35,864 nt of DNA, taken from Ferrithrix thermotolerans DSM 19514. GTDB lineage: Bacteria; Actinomycetota; Acidimicrobiia; Acidimicrobiales; Ilumatobacteraceae. The position numbers and the translations under genes are program-made. Of the stretch, positions 1 to 7,153 are shown piece after piece (within the stretch, counting starts at the first letter, position 1; each line of letters opens with the position of its first letter). The notes below the pieces were generated by a model that ran no database searches, was not told where the DNA came from, and saw nothing but the letters and a program-made list of their open reading frames with translations. The stretch is taken from positions 1 through 35,864 of the forward strand of contig CAMAWU010000008.1 of assembly GCA_945862025.1 (NCBI GenBank), given 5' to 3'.

Positions 1-1043
1 CGTCGCCGCTGAACTTCGATCGGCGCGTCAATATTCTCGGGTTGAGCAGTCGCCCCGCTGAAAAGTTGCCTCTCATATGCGGCGAGAGTCTCTCCAGCGC
101 CGAAGCCAACTTGTTTCAATCCTTGCATCACCGCAACAAGACAATCATCGCGCAGCATCTCAAGTTCACGAATCGTCCTAGATCCTGCCTGAGCGTCTGA
201 TTGCGAAACTATTTTCTCAAGCAGCACATCGTCAAGCTCAGGAACATTCATAAATTTAGTCCACGGCCACTTTAGAGTTGGTCCGAATTGTGCCATGAAG
301 TGACGCATTCCGGCCTCGCCGCCAGCAATTCGGTAGACCAAGAAAGTTCCCATAAACGACCATCTCAAACCAGCACCAAAGCGAATCGCATCATCAATTT
401 CTTCGGCTGTTGCAACACCATCATTAACTAGCCAAAGCGCTTCTCGCCACATTGCTTCCATTAATCGATCGGCGACGAAACCATCAATTTCTTTTTTCAA
501 CATTAATGGTCGCATTCCGATCAATTCGTAAACATCTCGTGCTCGTTCGCGAGCGATGATCGAAGTTTTATCTCCACCACAAATCTCAACTAGTGGCAAA
601 AGATATACAGGATTAAATGGGTGACCTACAACAAGCCTCTCAGGAAATGTCATGTCTTGTTGTAATAAACTCGGCAGAATTCCTGAAGTTGAAGAGCCAA
701 AAACAACATGGTTCGGGGCAACGCGACTTGCTCGTGCCAGCAACTCTTGCTTTAACTCAACTCGCTCTGGTGCACTCTCTTGAACAAAATCAACATCAGT
801 TGCGGCATCCTCTGGCGTATCAACAAATGTAATCGTGCCTTCTTCGGGTAGAGGCGCAAGCGTGAGTTTGGCGTACGCGCGACGAGCGTTTTCCATCACT
901 TCACCAATTTTGCGTTTTGCTTGTGGATCAACGTCGTAAATTTTTACGTCGTAGCCATTGAGTACGAAGCGAGCAGCCCAGCCACCACCAATAACTCCGC
1001 CACCGAGCAGGCCAATTGTTTTAAGTTTTTTGGATGAACTCAC
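1..1043 (-). CDS. lcdH: L-carnitine 3-dehydrogenase, 3' end beyond the window; possible C-terminal thioesterase fusion
   Basis: Oxidises L-carnitine to 3-dehydrocarnitine with NAD+ in the cytoplasm. Reading the minus strand from a GTG at 1043-1041 gives 347 codons without a stop up to the window edge. Visible motifs are an N-terminal Rossmann loop GGGVIGGG (residues 14-21), the active-site signature HPFNP (141-145), and the carnitine-dehydrogenase-like blocks GMRPL (176-180), DRLMEAMWREAL (192-203) and RFGAGLRWSFMGTF (221-234). These fit carnitine dehydrogenase better than a generic 3-hydroxyacyl-CoA dehydrogenase. Stand-alone enzymes are about 320 residues, and this frame continues past 347. 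In some bacteria the enzyme is fused to a betainyl-CoA thioesterase, so a fusion is likely but its second domain lies outside the window. The GTG start overlaps the TGA stop of the upstream BKACE gene (GTGA at 1043-1040), which suggests translational coupling. The substrate assignment rests on motifs plus the neighbouring genes. Confidence 0.88.
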   Translation of the reverse strand, partial: MSSSKKLKTIGLLGGGVIGGGWAARFVLNGYDVKIYDVDPQAKRKIGEVMENARRAYAKLTLAPLPEEGTITFVDTPEDAATDVDFVQESAPERVELKQELLARASRVAPNHVVFGSSTSGILPSLLQQDMTFPERLVVGHPFNPVYLLPLVEICGGDKTSIIARERARDVYELIGMRPLMLKKEIDGFVADRLMEAMWREALWLVNDGVATAEEIDDAIRFGAGLRWSFMGTFLVYRIAGGEAGMRHFMAQFGPTLKWPWTKFMNVPELDDVLLEKIVSQSDAQAGSRTIRELEMLRDDCLVAVMQGLKQVGFGAGETLAAYERQLFSGATAQPENIDAPIEVQRR

Positions 1044-1936
1044 GAATGTTTTGTTAGTTGTAGTTTTTTACGCACGGCGTCAGGTCCAATGACATTGACA
1101 TTCATATTTTCAAGAATTTTCACTGCCCGACCAACAAGGTCAGCATTTGATGCCATCTCACCTCGTGAGAGGTAGATGTTGTCTTCGAGTCCAACACGAA
1201 CGTTGCCACCAGCAAGTGCCGCCATTGCAACAAATGGCAACTGCATCCGACTGATTGAAAACGCTGAGAATATTGCTCCAGGTGGCAACTGATGAACTAG
1301 TGCCATAAATGTCGTTGGGTCATCTGGCGCCCCGTACGCGATCCCCATGCAGAGTTGAATCATTACTGGATCTTCAAGCAATCCTTCTGCAATTAAATCT
1401 TTGACCATCACGAGATGCCCCGTATCGAAAACTTCGAGTTCAGCACGTACACCGAGTTTTTGCACTTGTTTGGCCATTGACCGCAAAACACTTGGAGTGT
1501 TGACCATGATGTAGTCACCACCAGACGAGAAGTTCATCGTGCCGCAATCAAGTGTGCAAATTTCGGGCTTCAAACGCGCAACATGTGCAAGTCGCTCTGT
1601 GGCGCCGACCATGTCGGTGTTAGCAGTGTCAATTGGCAGAACTTTCTCATCACCACCAAGAACGAGATCACCACCCATGCCTGCAGTGAGATTTATCACT
1701 ACATCCGTATTGGACGATCGAATTCGATCAACTACTTCTGCGTATAAATCAACATCTCTCGAACCCTTGCCAGTTTTTGGATCGCGTACATGAATATGTA
1801 CGACCGCGGCTCCGGCTTTGGCAGCATCTAGCGCCGATTCAGCGATCTGTTGCGGGGTTACTGGAACCTTGTCACTCTTGCCTGTTGTGTCGCCCGCGCC
1901 AGTGACTGCACAAGTAATGAAGACGTCCCAGTTCAT
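1040..1936 (-). CDS. BKACE (DUF849) 3-keto acid cleavage enzyme, probably dehydrocarnitine-specific
   Basis: Predicted to convert 3-dehydrocarnitine plus acetyl-CoA into betainyl-CoA plus acetoacetate. This is a zinc-dependent TIM-barrel of the beta-keto acid cleavage family. Visible motifs are ITCAVTGAGDT near the N terminus, HIHVRDP (the two metal-binding His), NLTAGMGGD, TLDCGTMNF, EVFDTGH, and VRVGLEDN carrying the family's Glu-Asp pair. It is about 298 residues from the ATG at 1936, within the normal family length. An ATG at 1957 would add seven residues (MSYKLIA), but it overlaps the start codon of the divergent synthetase. The 1936 start also has a TAAACT hexamer 7 nt upstream. The stop overlaps the carnitine dehydrogenase start by 4 bp. 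Family members cleave several keto acids; dehydrocarnitine is inferred from the fused context. Confidence 0.88.
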   Translation of the reverse strand: MNWDVFITCAVTGAGDTTGKSDKVPVTPQQIAESALDAAKAGAAVVHIHVRDPKTGKGSRDVDLYAEVVDRIRSSNTDVVINLTAGMGGDLVLGGDEKVLPIDTANTDMVGATERLAHVARLKPEICTLDCGTMNFSSGGDYIMVNTPSVLRSMAKQVQKLGVRAELEVFDTGHLVMVKDLIAEGLLEDPVMIQLCMGIAYGAPDDPTTFMALVHQLPPGAIFSAFSISRMQLPFVAMAALAGGNVRVGLEDNIYLSRGEMASNADLVGRAVKILENMNVNVIGPDAVRKKLQLTKHS

Positions 1937-1942
1937 AGCAAT

Positions 1943-1949
1943 TAGTTTA
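1943..1949. promoter_or_regulatory. Candidate bidirectional -10 element shared by BKACE and acetoacetyl-CoA synthetase
   Basis: The 7-mer TAGTTTA reads TAGTTT on the plus strand (1943-1948) and TAAACT on the minus strand (1949-1944). Each is a TAnnnT hexamer exactly 7 nt before an ATG: 1956 on plus and 1936 on minus. No Shine-Dalgarno sequence is visible on either side. The spacing fits leaderless transcripts starting at or next to both ATGs. This is inferred from pattern only. Confidence 0.55.
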
Positions 1950-1955
1950 TAGGAC

Positions 1956-3923
1956 ATGACTCAGCGAGGGAAAATCGTCTGGCGACCATCAGTCGAAAAG
2001 GCGAAGGTTACTCGGATTCGCGACTTCTCGAAGTTTGAAGAGTTTTCTGATGTTCATCAGTGGTCGGTTGATAAACCCGACGAGTTTTGGGTAAGAATTT
2101 GGGAGTTTTGTGGCGTCGTTGGTGAGCGGGGTGAGCGAATTATTGATCGCTTCAATTCTCCAGGCGATCCATCACTTGAATTTATCGCTACGCGATTTTT
2201 TCCTGATGCTCAGTTGAGCGTTGTCGAGAATTTCTTGCGCCGCACAGGAGATGGAGATGCAATCGTCGCAATAGATGAGACAGGAAATCGATCAACACGA
2301 TCTTGGGATGAATTGCGGCATCGAGTGGCGAGTCTCGCGGGTGGGTTGGAAAATCTCGGAGTCGTCGCAGGCGATCGCGTTGTGGCCTGGCTTCCAAATG
2401 GAATTGAGGCAATTGAAACAATGCTTGCAGCAGCCTCAATCGGCGCTGTGTTCTCATCATGTTCACCAGACTTCGGAACGCAAGGTGTGCTGGACCGATT
2501 TAGTCAGATCTCACCCAAGGTTCTAGTGGCAACTGATTCGTATATATACGGTGGCAAAAAATTCGATTGTCTTGAACGACTTTCTGTAATTCGGACAGGA
2601 TTGCCAAGCCTCGTCAAAACTTTGTTAGTGAGCCCGAGTGCGATTACACACGGCTCAGACATAACTAGTTACGAAGTTTTTTTGGCTTCGTCAGTAGTCC
2701 ATTCGGTTCAGCCAAAACGATTCAAATTTGATCATCCGTGGTATGTGCTGTATTCGTCGGGCACAACGGGAGTGCCGAAATGCATAGTGCACAGAACTGG
2801 TGGGGTGTTGTTGCAACATTTGAAAGAGCATCAGTTGCATTGTGATGTGCGCCAGGGTGATCGCGTGATGTACTTCACTACAACGGGCTGGATGATGTGG
2901 AACTGGCTCGTGTCCGTATTAGCCAGTGGTGCAACAGCGGTGCTTTACGACGGATCGCCTAGTTATCCGACCATGAATCATTTATTTGATATTTGCGAGA
3001 CTGAGAAAATCTCTCTGCTTGGAACTTCGGCAAAATTTATTGACTCGGCTCGTAAATCGGAAATCTCACCAATTGACTCACATAATTTGCAATCGTTGCG
3101 AACTATTTGTTCAACTGGCTCGCCACTCGCGCCTGAGGGATTTGAGTGGATTTATGACAAGGTCGCAAAAGATATTCATCTTGCATCAATTTCCGGGGGT
3201 ACAGATATCTGTGCTTGCTTCGTCGGCGGTGACCCAACGAGTGCAGTGTTCGCTGGCGAGATACAACGACCGTGCCTTGGTATGGCCAGCGATGTCGTTG
3301 ACGAGAATGGCAAATCCTTGATAAGTGATTTCAACATTGCAGGAGAGCTTGTTTGTCGAGAACCTTTTCCGTCTGTGCCGCTGGGTTTCTGGGGCGATGG
3401 TGCCCTGGGTTTACCAGACCCAAAATTTCCAGGGCCAAGATTTCGCTCTGCATATTTTGAAAGATTTCCAGGAACCTGGAATCACGGTGATTTCGCGTCG
3501 TGGACAAGTCACGGCGGCATGGTGATTCATGGTCGCAGCGATACAACTCTCAATCCGGGCGGAGTCAGAATTGGTACGGCAGAGATCTATCGTGTTGTTG
3601 AACAGCATTCTGAGGTGCTTGAAAGTCTCGTCTTTGGTCAAGATTTTGAAAACGATGTTCGGATTATTCTTGCGGTGCGACTTGTCGCAGGTGCAACAAT
3701 GACAGAGCAACTTGTCGTTGATCTCAAATCGCGAATCAGAATTGCGTGCACGCCACGGCATGTGCCAGCCGTTGTGATTGCCGTTGCCGATCTGCCACGC
3801 ACGCGAAGTAATAAATTAGTTGAACTTGCGGTAATTGATGCGGTTAATGGTCGACCAGTGCGAAACATTGAAGCGATTGCTAACCCGGAAGCTATCACCG
3901 CGATAGTGGACGCTTTGAAATGA
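1956..3923 (+). CDS. acsA: Acetoacetyl-CoA synthetase
   Basis: Activates acetoacetate to acetoacetyl-CoA with ATP and CoA; a member of the acyl-adenylate (ANL) superfamily, cytoplasmic. The 655 residues match the usual family length. The N terminus has the family's WxPS block (WRPSVEKAK) followed by WSVDKPDEFW. The adenylation loop YSSGTTGVPK begins near residue 266, followed by TTTGWMMWNW, GGTD near 414, and a C-terminal lysine in the TRSNKLVE block near 619. The tail NGRPVRN...ANPEA is characteristic of acetoacetyl-CoA synthetases rather than acetyl-CoA synthetases. It is divergent from the BKACE gene, whose second product is acetoacetate, so it probably returns that carbon to acetyl-CoA with a thiolase encoded elsewhere. 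The symbol acsA is used for this family but also for acetyl-CoA synthetase. Confidence 0.9.
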   Translation: MTQRGKIVWRPSVEKAKVTRIRDFSKFEEFSDVHQWSVDKPDEFWVRIWEFCGVVGERGERIIDRFNSPGDPSLEFIATRFFPDAQLSVVENFLRRTGDGDAIVAIDETGNRSTRSWDELRHRVASLAGGLENLGVVAGDRVVAWLPNGIEAIETMLAAASIGAVFSSCSPDFGTQGVLDRFSQISPKVLVATDSYIYGGKKFDCLERLSVIRTGLPSLVKTLLVSPSAITHGSDITSYEVFLASSVVHSVQPKRFKFDHPWYVLYSSGTTGVPKCIVHRTGGVLLQHLKEHQLHCDVRQGDRVMYFTTTGWMMWNWLVSVLASGATAVLYDGSPSYPTMNHLFDICETEKISLLGTSAKFIDSARKSEISPIDSHNLQSLRTICSTGSPLAPEGFEWIYDKVAKDIHLASISGGTDICACFVGGDPTSAVFAGEIQRPCLGMASDVVDENGKSLISDFNIAGELVCREPFPSVPLGFWGDGALGLPDPKFPGPRFRSAYFERFPGTWNHGDFASWTSHGGMVIHGRSDTTLNPGGVRIGTAEIYRVVEQHSEVLESLVFGQDFENDVRIILAVRLVAGATMTEQLVVDLKSRIRIACTPRHVPAVVIAVADLPRTRSNKLVELAVIDAVNGRPVRNIEAIANPEAITAIVDALK

Positions 3924-3971
3924 CGAGTAGATAAAAATTTAATATTTATTATTCGGATAGAAAAATTGTAA

Positions 3972-4736
3972 TTACAAATTCGGGGTCAAAGATCTAAGCG
4001 AAAGATAATCGTCAAGTTCAAGAGCGTCAAACCCAGTAATGAACAAGGCTTCAGTTGCGCGAGAAAGTTTAATATCGCGTGTTGCATTTGCTAGTGCTTC
4101 GCGTAATTCTTGAAGTTGCTTGCTAGTCGTTGTGAGGTTCGTTATTAGTGGCAAACAAGGAACGAGTGGTCCGTTACAGATGATGAATAGTGATGAAATT
4201 ACCTCGGGAATCACTCTTTTGAGATGGGCAAATGTAACGCTGTCGATTGAAGCAACATCTGCCTCGCCGCGACTCAACATCAGTGCGCTTTCGTAATGCG
4301 ATTTAGATATCTTGACATCACCGCGCCAAGTTTCTTGCGGACCATGAATCGCAGCGATAAGACTGATCCACCCTGAAAGACTTTCGATGCCATTAACGGC
4401 GGCTGTCGAACCCTGAAAATCAAATGGTGTTCCATCTACTCGGCCCAAAACAATACTGCGGTAATAATGGCTTACCGATTCTGGTGTTGAGTGACGAAAT
4501 GATCCAACTACCCGAACTCGTTGCGATAGTCGCGTGATTAACGGCCATCCACATGTCTGACTGACGGCTAACTCGGGCGCAAGCCACAGAGCCTCGGGAT
4601 TTTGAGTCCATTGCAATTTTTCTGGCAGCCATTTGGCTTGCGAGTAGACGTTGTCCCAAATCTCGTTCCATGCCCAACGAGTATCTTCGAATGGATAGAA
4701 ACTGAGTTCGGCTAGTTGTCTTGAATTAGAAGGCAC
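3972..4736 (-). CDS. PhnD-like substrate-binding-fold protein without signal peptide
   Basis: A 254-residue protein with the fold signatures of the phosphate/phosphonate ABC-transporter binding family (PhnD-like). The central YYRSIVLGR strand is followed by an AAVNGIESLSGW segment and GEADVASIDSVTFAHLKR, with CLPLITN near the C-terminal third. It has no signal peptide, lipobox or membrane segment, since the N terminus is MPSNSRQLAELSFYPF. It is therefore predicted to be cytosolic, and no permease or ATPase gene lies nearby. Such solitary relatives are common, and their ligands are mostly unknown. The start is GTG at 4736, with a TAAAGT hexamer about 8 nt upstream. It is divergent from the membrane-protein pair that follows. 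The ligand cannot be assigned from sequence. Confidence 0.72.
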   Translation of the reverse strand: MPSNSRQLAELSFYPFEDTRWAWNEIWDNVYSQAKWLPEKLQWTQNPEALWLAPELAVSQTCGWPLITRLSQRVRVVGSFRHSTPESVSHYYRSIVLGRVDGTPFDFQGSTAAVNGIESLSGWISLIAAIHGPQETWRGDVKISKSHYESALMLSRGEADVASIDSVTFAHLKRVIPEVISSLFIICNGPLVPCLPLITNLTTTSKQLQELREALANATRDIKLSRATEALFITGFDALELDDYLSLRSLTPNL

Positions 4737-4802
4737 TATCTACAACTTTATTACTACGAGTAGGTGACAGTGCAACAAATGCCAGCCTTGGCGTCGATCT
4801 TC

Positions 4803-4808
4803 TAAGAT
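4803..4808 (+). promoter_or_regulatory. Candidate -10 element for leaderless transcription of the first GT-C-like gene
   Basis: TAAGAT ends 7 nt before the GTG start at 4816. No Shine-Dalgarno sequence is visible. The same spacing is seen before several other operon-head genes in the window. Confidence 0.45.
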
Positions 4809-4815
4809 ATTTGGT

Positions 4816-7152
4816 GTGCGTATCTTAAGTAAAGACTTGGCGACGAAGTCCTTCCTTAGTGTGATTTTTCTCATCTCAGTTCTTGCTCTAAGCGGTTTAG
4901 GGACTTTAGATATTGCGGTGATCATCTTGCTCGCTGCGGTACAAGTGTCTTTAGGGTCAAGAATCTGGTCGTATTTTCGAGCGAATCAACAAGTGTCTTT
5001 TTCTGAAACTATCGGAATGGGGGCTGCAATCGGATTTGGTTTGTCAATGATTTCAAGCCAAGCATTTCGCACCGTGCTACCGCGATCGGTTTCGTGGATT
5101 GTTTTGCCTCTGGCTTTCGCTGTAATTGTGCGCAAAGTTTCTAAAGTACCGCAAATTAGAGTCGAGTCGCAGCCCCGGAAGGCTAATGAGATCTACATCA
5201 TTATCACTGGCACGATAATCGCGCTGAGTACTTCTTGGTATTGGCTTATTCCAACTGCCCTCGCTGCGTTGTCGGGGACTATCTGGGCATTACTTCGCGA
5301 AAATAGAAGCAACCGAACAAAACCGAAAGTTATTTTGAGTCGGCTTCTTGGTTTATTCAGTATTTTCCTCATTGTTCGGGCCGCAATCGTGTTGAATGCG
5401 TTGGAGGAAGTTCGCAATCCACTGTGGTGGAGTTATCGATACGCAAAGATTCAGGATCCTGATGTTGTATTTGTTGAGTCGATGATGCGCTCAGTTCGCC
5501 TGCTGGGTGGAGGCGAAAGCATTTTTTTTGCTGGCGTAAGACTCCACTACCACTGGTTTTCTTTCGCATGGAATGACACGTTGAATGCCATTGTTGAAAC
5601 AGAACCATTTGCAATATCAGGTATTGCTGGCCCGGTTCTAGTTTTGTTCGTGATTATGTGTTTGCTTTCGGCAATTGCTGACCGTTTATCAACTAATCGG
5701 ATTGGCACAATTGCAACAGTTGTTGCAGTATCGGCAATGTGCGCGGGACCGGTACCTTTTCTGCGCGCATTGCATCCATATTCTTACTCGTTTGCTTTTT
5801 CGCTGATATATATTTTTGCGATCGTATTGATCTTGCTTAGTCAAGAAACAACAAATATTGTGTCGAATCTTGGATTGACATTTCTATTCTCCACAATGTT
5901 GATCGGAAGCAAAGTTACTGCGGCACCGACAATGATTTTAGGAATATTATCTATAAACATCTTCTGTCACTTCACGAAAAATAAACAACGGAATCAGATT
6001 TTTGCTATTTCCTTAGCGGCTGCAGCGGCAACTATTTCGGTTTGGTTTTTCGTGTATTTCGCTCCCGAGGCGGAGAAATCAAATTCGTTCAAGCTTGGTG
6101 TTGGTGAGATTTTCAAACAAAAGGCATATCTCTCATCTGGGCTAACGACTTTGGTATTTGCCGTTGGGTTCATCAGTCTGTTATTGGTATCTAGTTATTC
6201 GCTAATCGGACTGGCATGGATACGTGAACTAACAACTTCTGGGTCGCGTCTTGCGTTGATTTTTGCTGTAGCAGGAGGGGCCGTCAGTCTGGTTATGGCT
6301 TTATTGATTTCGGATGATCTTGAGAGTTCGGGCTATTTAATTCAGACTAGTTTTGCTTTATTGATTCCGTTTTCGGTTATCGCATTGTCAAATTCTTCAC
6401 GGAACTTAATAGTTCGCAAACGAAAACTCTTACTGGGGTTTGTTGTAATCGGTATTTTGTTGGCACGAGTTAGCTGGTCATTAGTTGACAAAGTCAGCGG
6501 CAACGCAAATGCTGTCGTTTATAAAACCTCGATAATTATCTTGCTTCCGATTATTGTTTCGTTTCTATTCTTAATTGCTTCGGCTTTATTTGGCCTTACT
6601 AAATTCCGTACAGTACTCGTTCTCGTCAGTGCTCTTTTGGTTAGTGCAGGAACCGTTGGAAGTTATGCCGCATTTGCAACTGAGTTTTACCGTGATGGCG
6701 TAAATTACAGAGAGTTACATGTCGACGACGCCGACACTATTACTGGCTCAGATGCCTATCGGGAGATGTTGATTTGGCTTCGTAATAATTCGCGAAGTGT
6801 CGACTTAGTCGCCACGAATCGATACTGTTCTGATTCGTACGAAACACCACCAGGTTGTCTTTCACTTTGGAGTCTCACTTCAGCAATTTCAATTAGACAA
6901 GTGCTTGGCGAAGAAATGCCAGGCACACGTGTAATTGGATACGTTGCGGAGCGTGAGAAGCGCAGGGTGCTGGTTGAGTCTTTTGTCAACCTACCGACTG
7001 AGCAGAGTCGTTCTGCTTTGCTTGATTACGGAGTTCATTGGGTGGTCGCTGATTTTGCAGTGACACAAACTCGTGATTGGGGTAATTTCGCTAATTTACG
7101 GTTTAAGAACAGCGCAGGTGCAATTCTTGAATTAACTAGTGCAAATTCTTAG
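4816..7152 (+). CDS. Polytopic membrane protein, GT-C glycosyltransferase-like (first of a tandem pair)
   Basis: A 778-residue integral membrane protein with roughly 12-14 hydrophobic segments by eye and a C-terminal soluble domain of about 130 residues. A loop after the first third carries DPDVVFVESMMRSVRLLG followed by LHYHWFSFAW. This arrangement of acidic and His/Trp residues is typical of extracytoplasmic catalytic loops in GT-C-fold glycosyltransferases, which use polyprenyl-phosphate sugars. The C-terminal domain (YREMLIWLRNNS...LVATNRYC...DYGVHWVVADFAV) resembles those of large actinobacterial membrane proteins of this type. The start is GTG at 4816. The next gene is a paralog only 1 bp downstream. 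I do not recognise a specific family, so substrate and enzymatic activity are inference. It could instead be a non-catalytic envelope protein. Confidence 0.65.
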   Translation: MRILSKDLATKSFLSVIFLISVLALSGLGTLDIAVIILLAAVQVSLGSRIWSYFRANQQVSFSETIGMGAAIGFGLSMISSQAFRTVLPRSVSWIVLPLAFAVIVRKVSKVPQIRVESQPRKANEIYIIITGTIIALSTSWYWLIPTALAALSGTIWALLRENRSNRTKPKVILSRLLGLFSIFLIVRAAIVLNALEEVRNPLWWSYRYAKIQDPDVVFVESMMRSVRLLGGGESIFFAGVRLHYHWFSFAWNDTLNAIVETEPFAISGIAGPVLVLFVIMCLLSAIADRLSTNRIGTIATVVAVSAMCAGPVPFLRALHPYSYSFAFSLIYIFAIVLILLSQETTNIVSNLGLTFLFSTMLIGSKVTAAPTMILGILSINIFCHFTKNKQRNQIFAISLAAAAATISVWFFVYFAPEAEKSNSFKLGVGEIFKQKAYLSSGLTTLVFAVGFISLLLVSSYSLIGLAWIRELTTSGSRLALIFAVAGGAVSLVMALLISDDLESSGYLIQTSFALLIPFSVIALSNSSRNLIVRKRKLLLGFVVIGILLARVSWSLVDKVSGNANAVVYKTSIIILLPIIVSFLFLIASALFGLTKFRTVLVLVSALLVSAGTVGSYAAFATEFYRDGVNYRELHVDDADTITGSDAYREMLIWLRNNSRSVDLVATNRYCSDSYETPPGCLSLWSLTSAISIRQVLGEEMPGTRVIGYVAEREKRRVLVESFVNLPTEQSRSALLDYGVHWVVADFAVTQTRDWGNFANLRFKNSAGAILELTSANS
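7012..7061 (+). repeat. Near-identical 50-bp coding block, copy 1
   Basis: This stretch matches 9371-9420 at 47 of 50 positions by direct alignment. Both copies encode the SALLDYGV[H/R]WVVADFAV region in the C-terminal domains of the tandem membrane proteins. Two of the three differences are synonymous and one changes His to Arg. The rest of the two genes is far more diverged. Confidence 0.8.
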
Positions 7153-7153
7153 T

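Noticed and set aside
3966-3977. Short palindrome TTGTAATTACAA at the end of the PhnD-like gene
   Set aside because: It is AT-rich, with only six pairs and no loop or U-tract, so it is too weak to call a terminator or operator.
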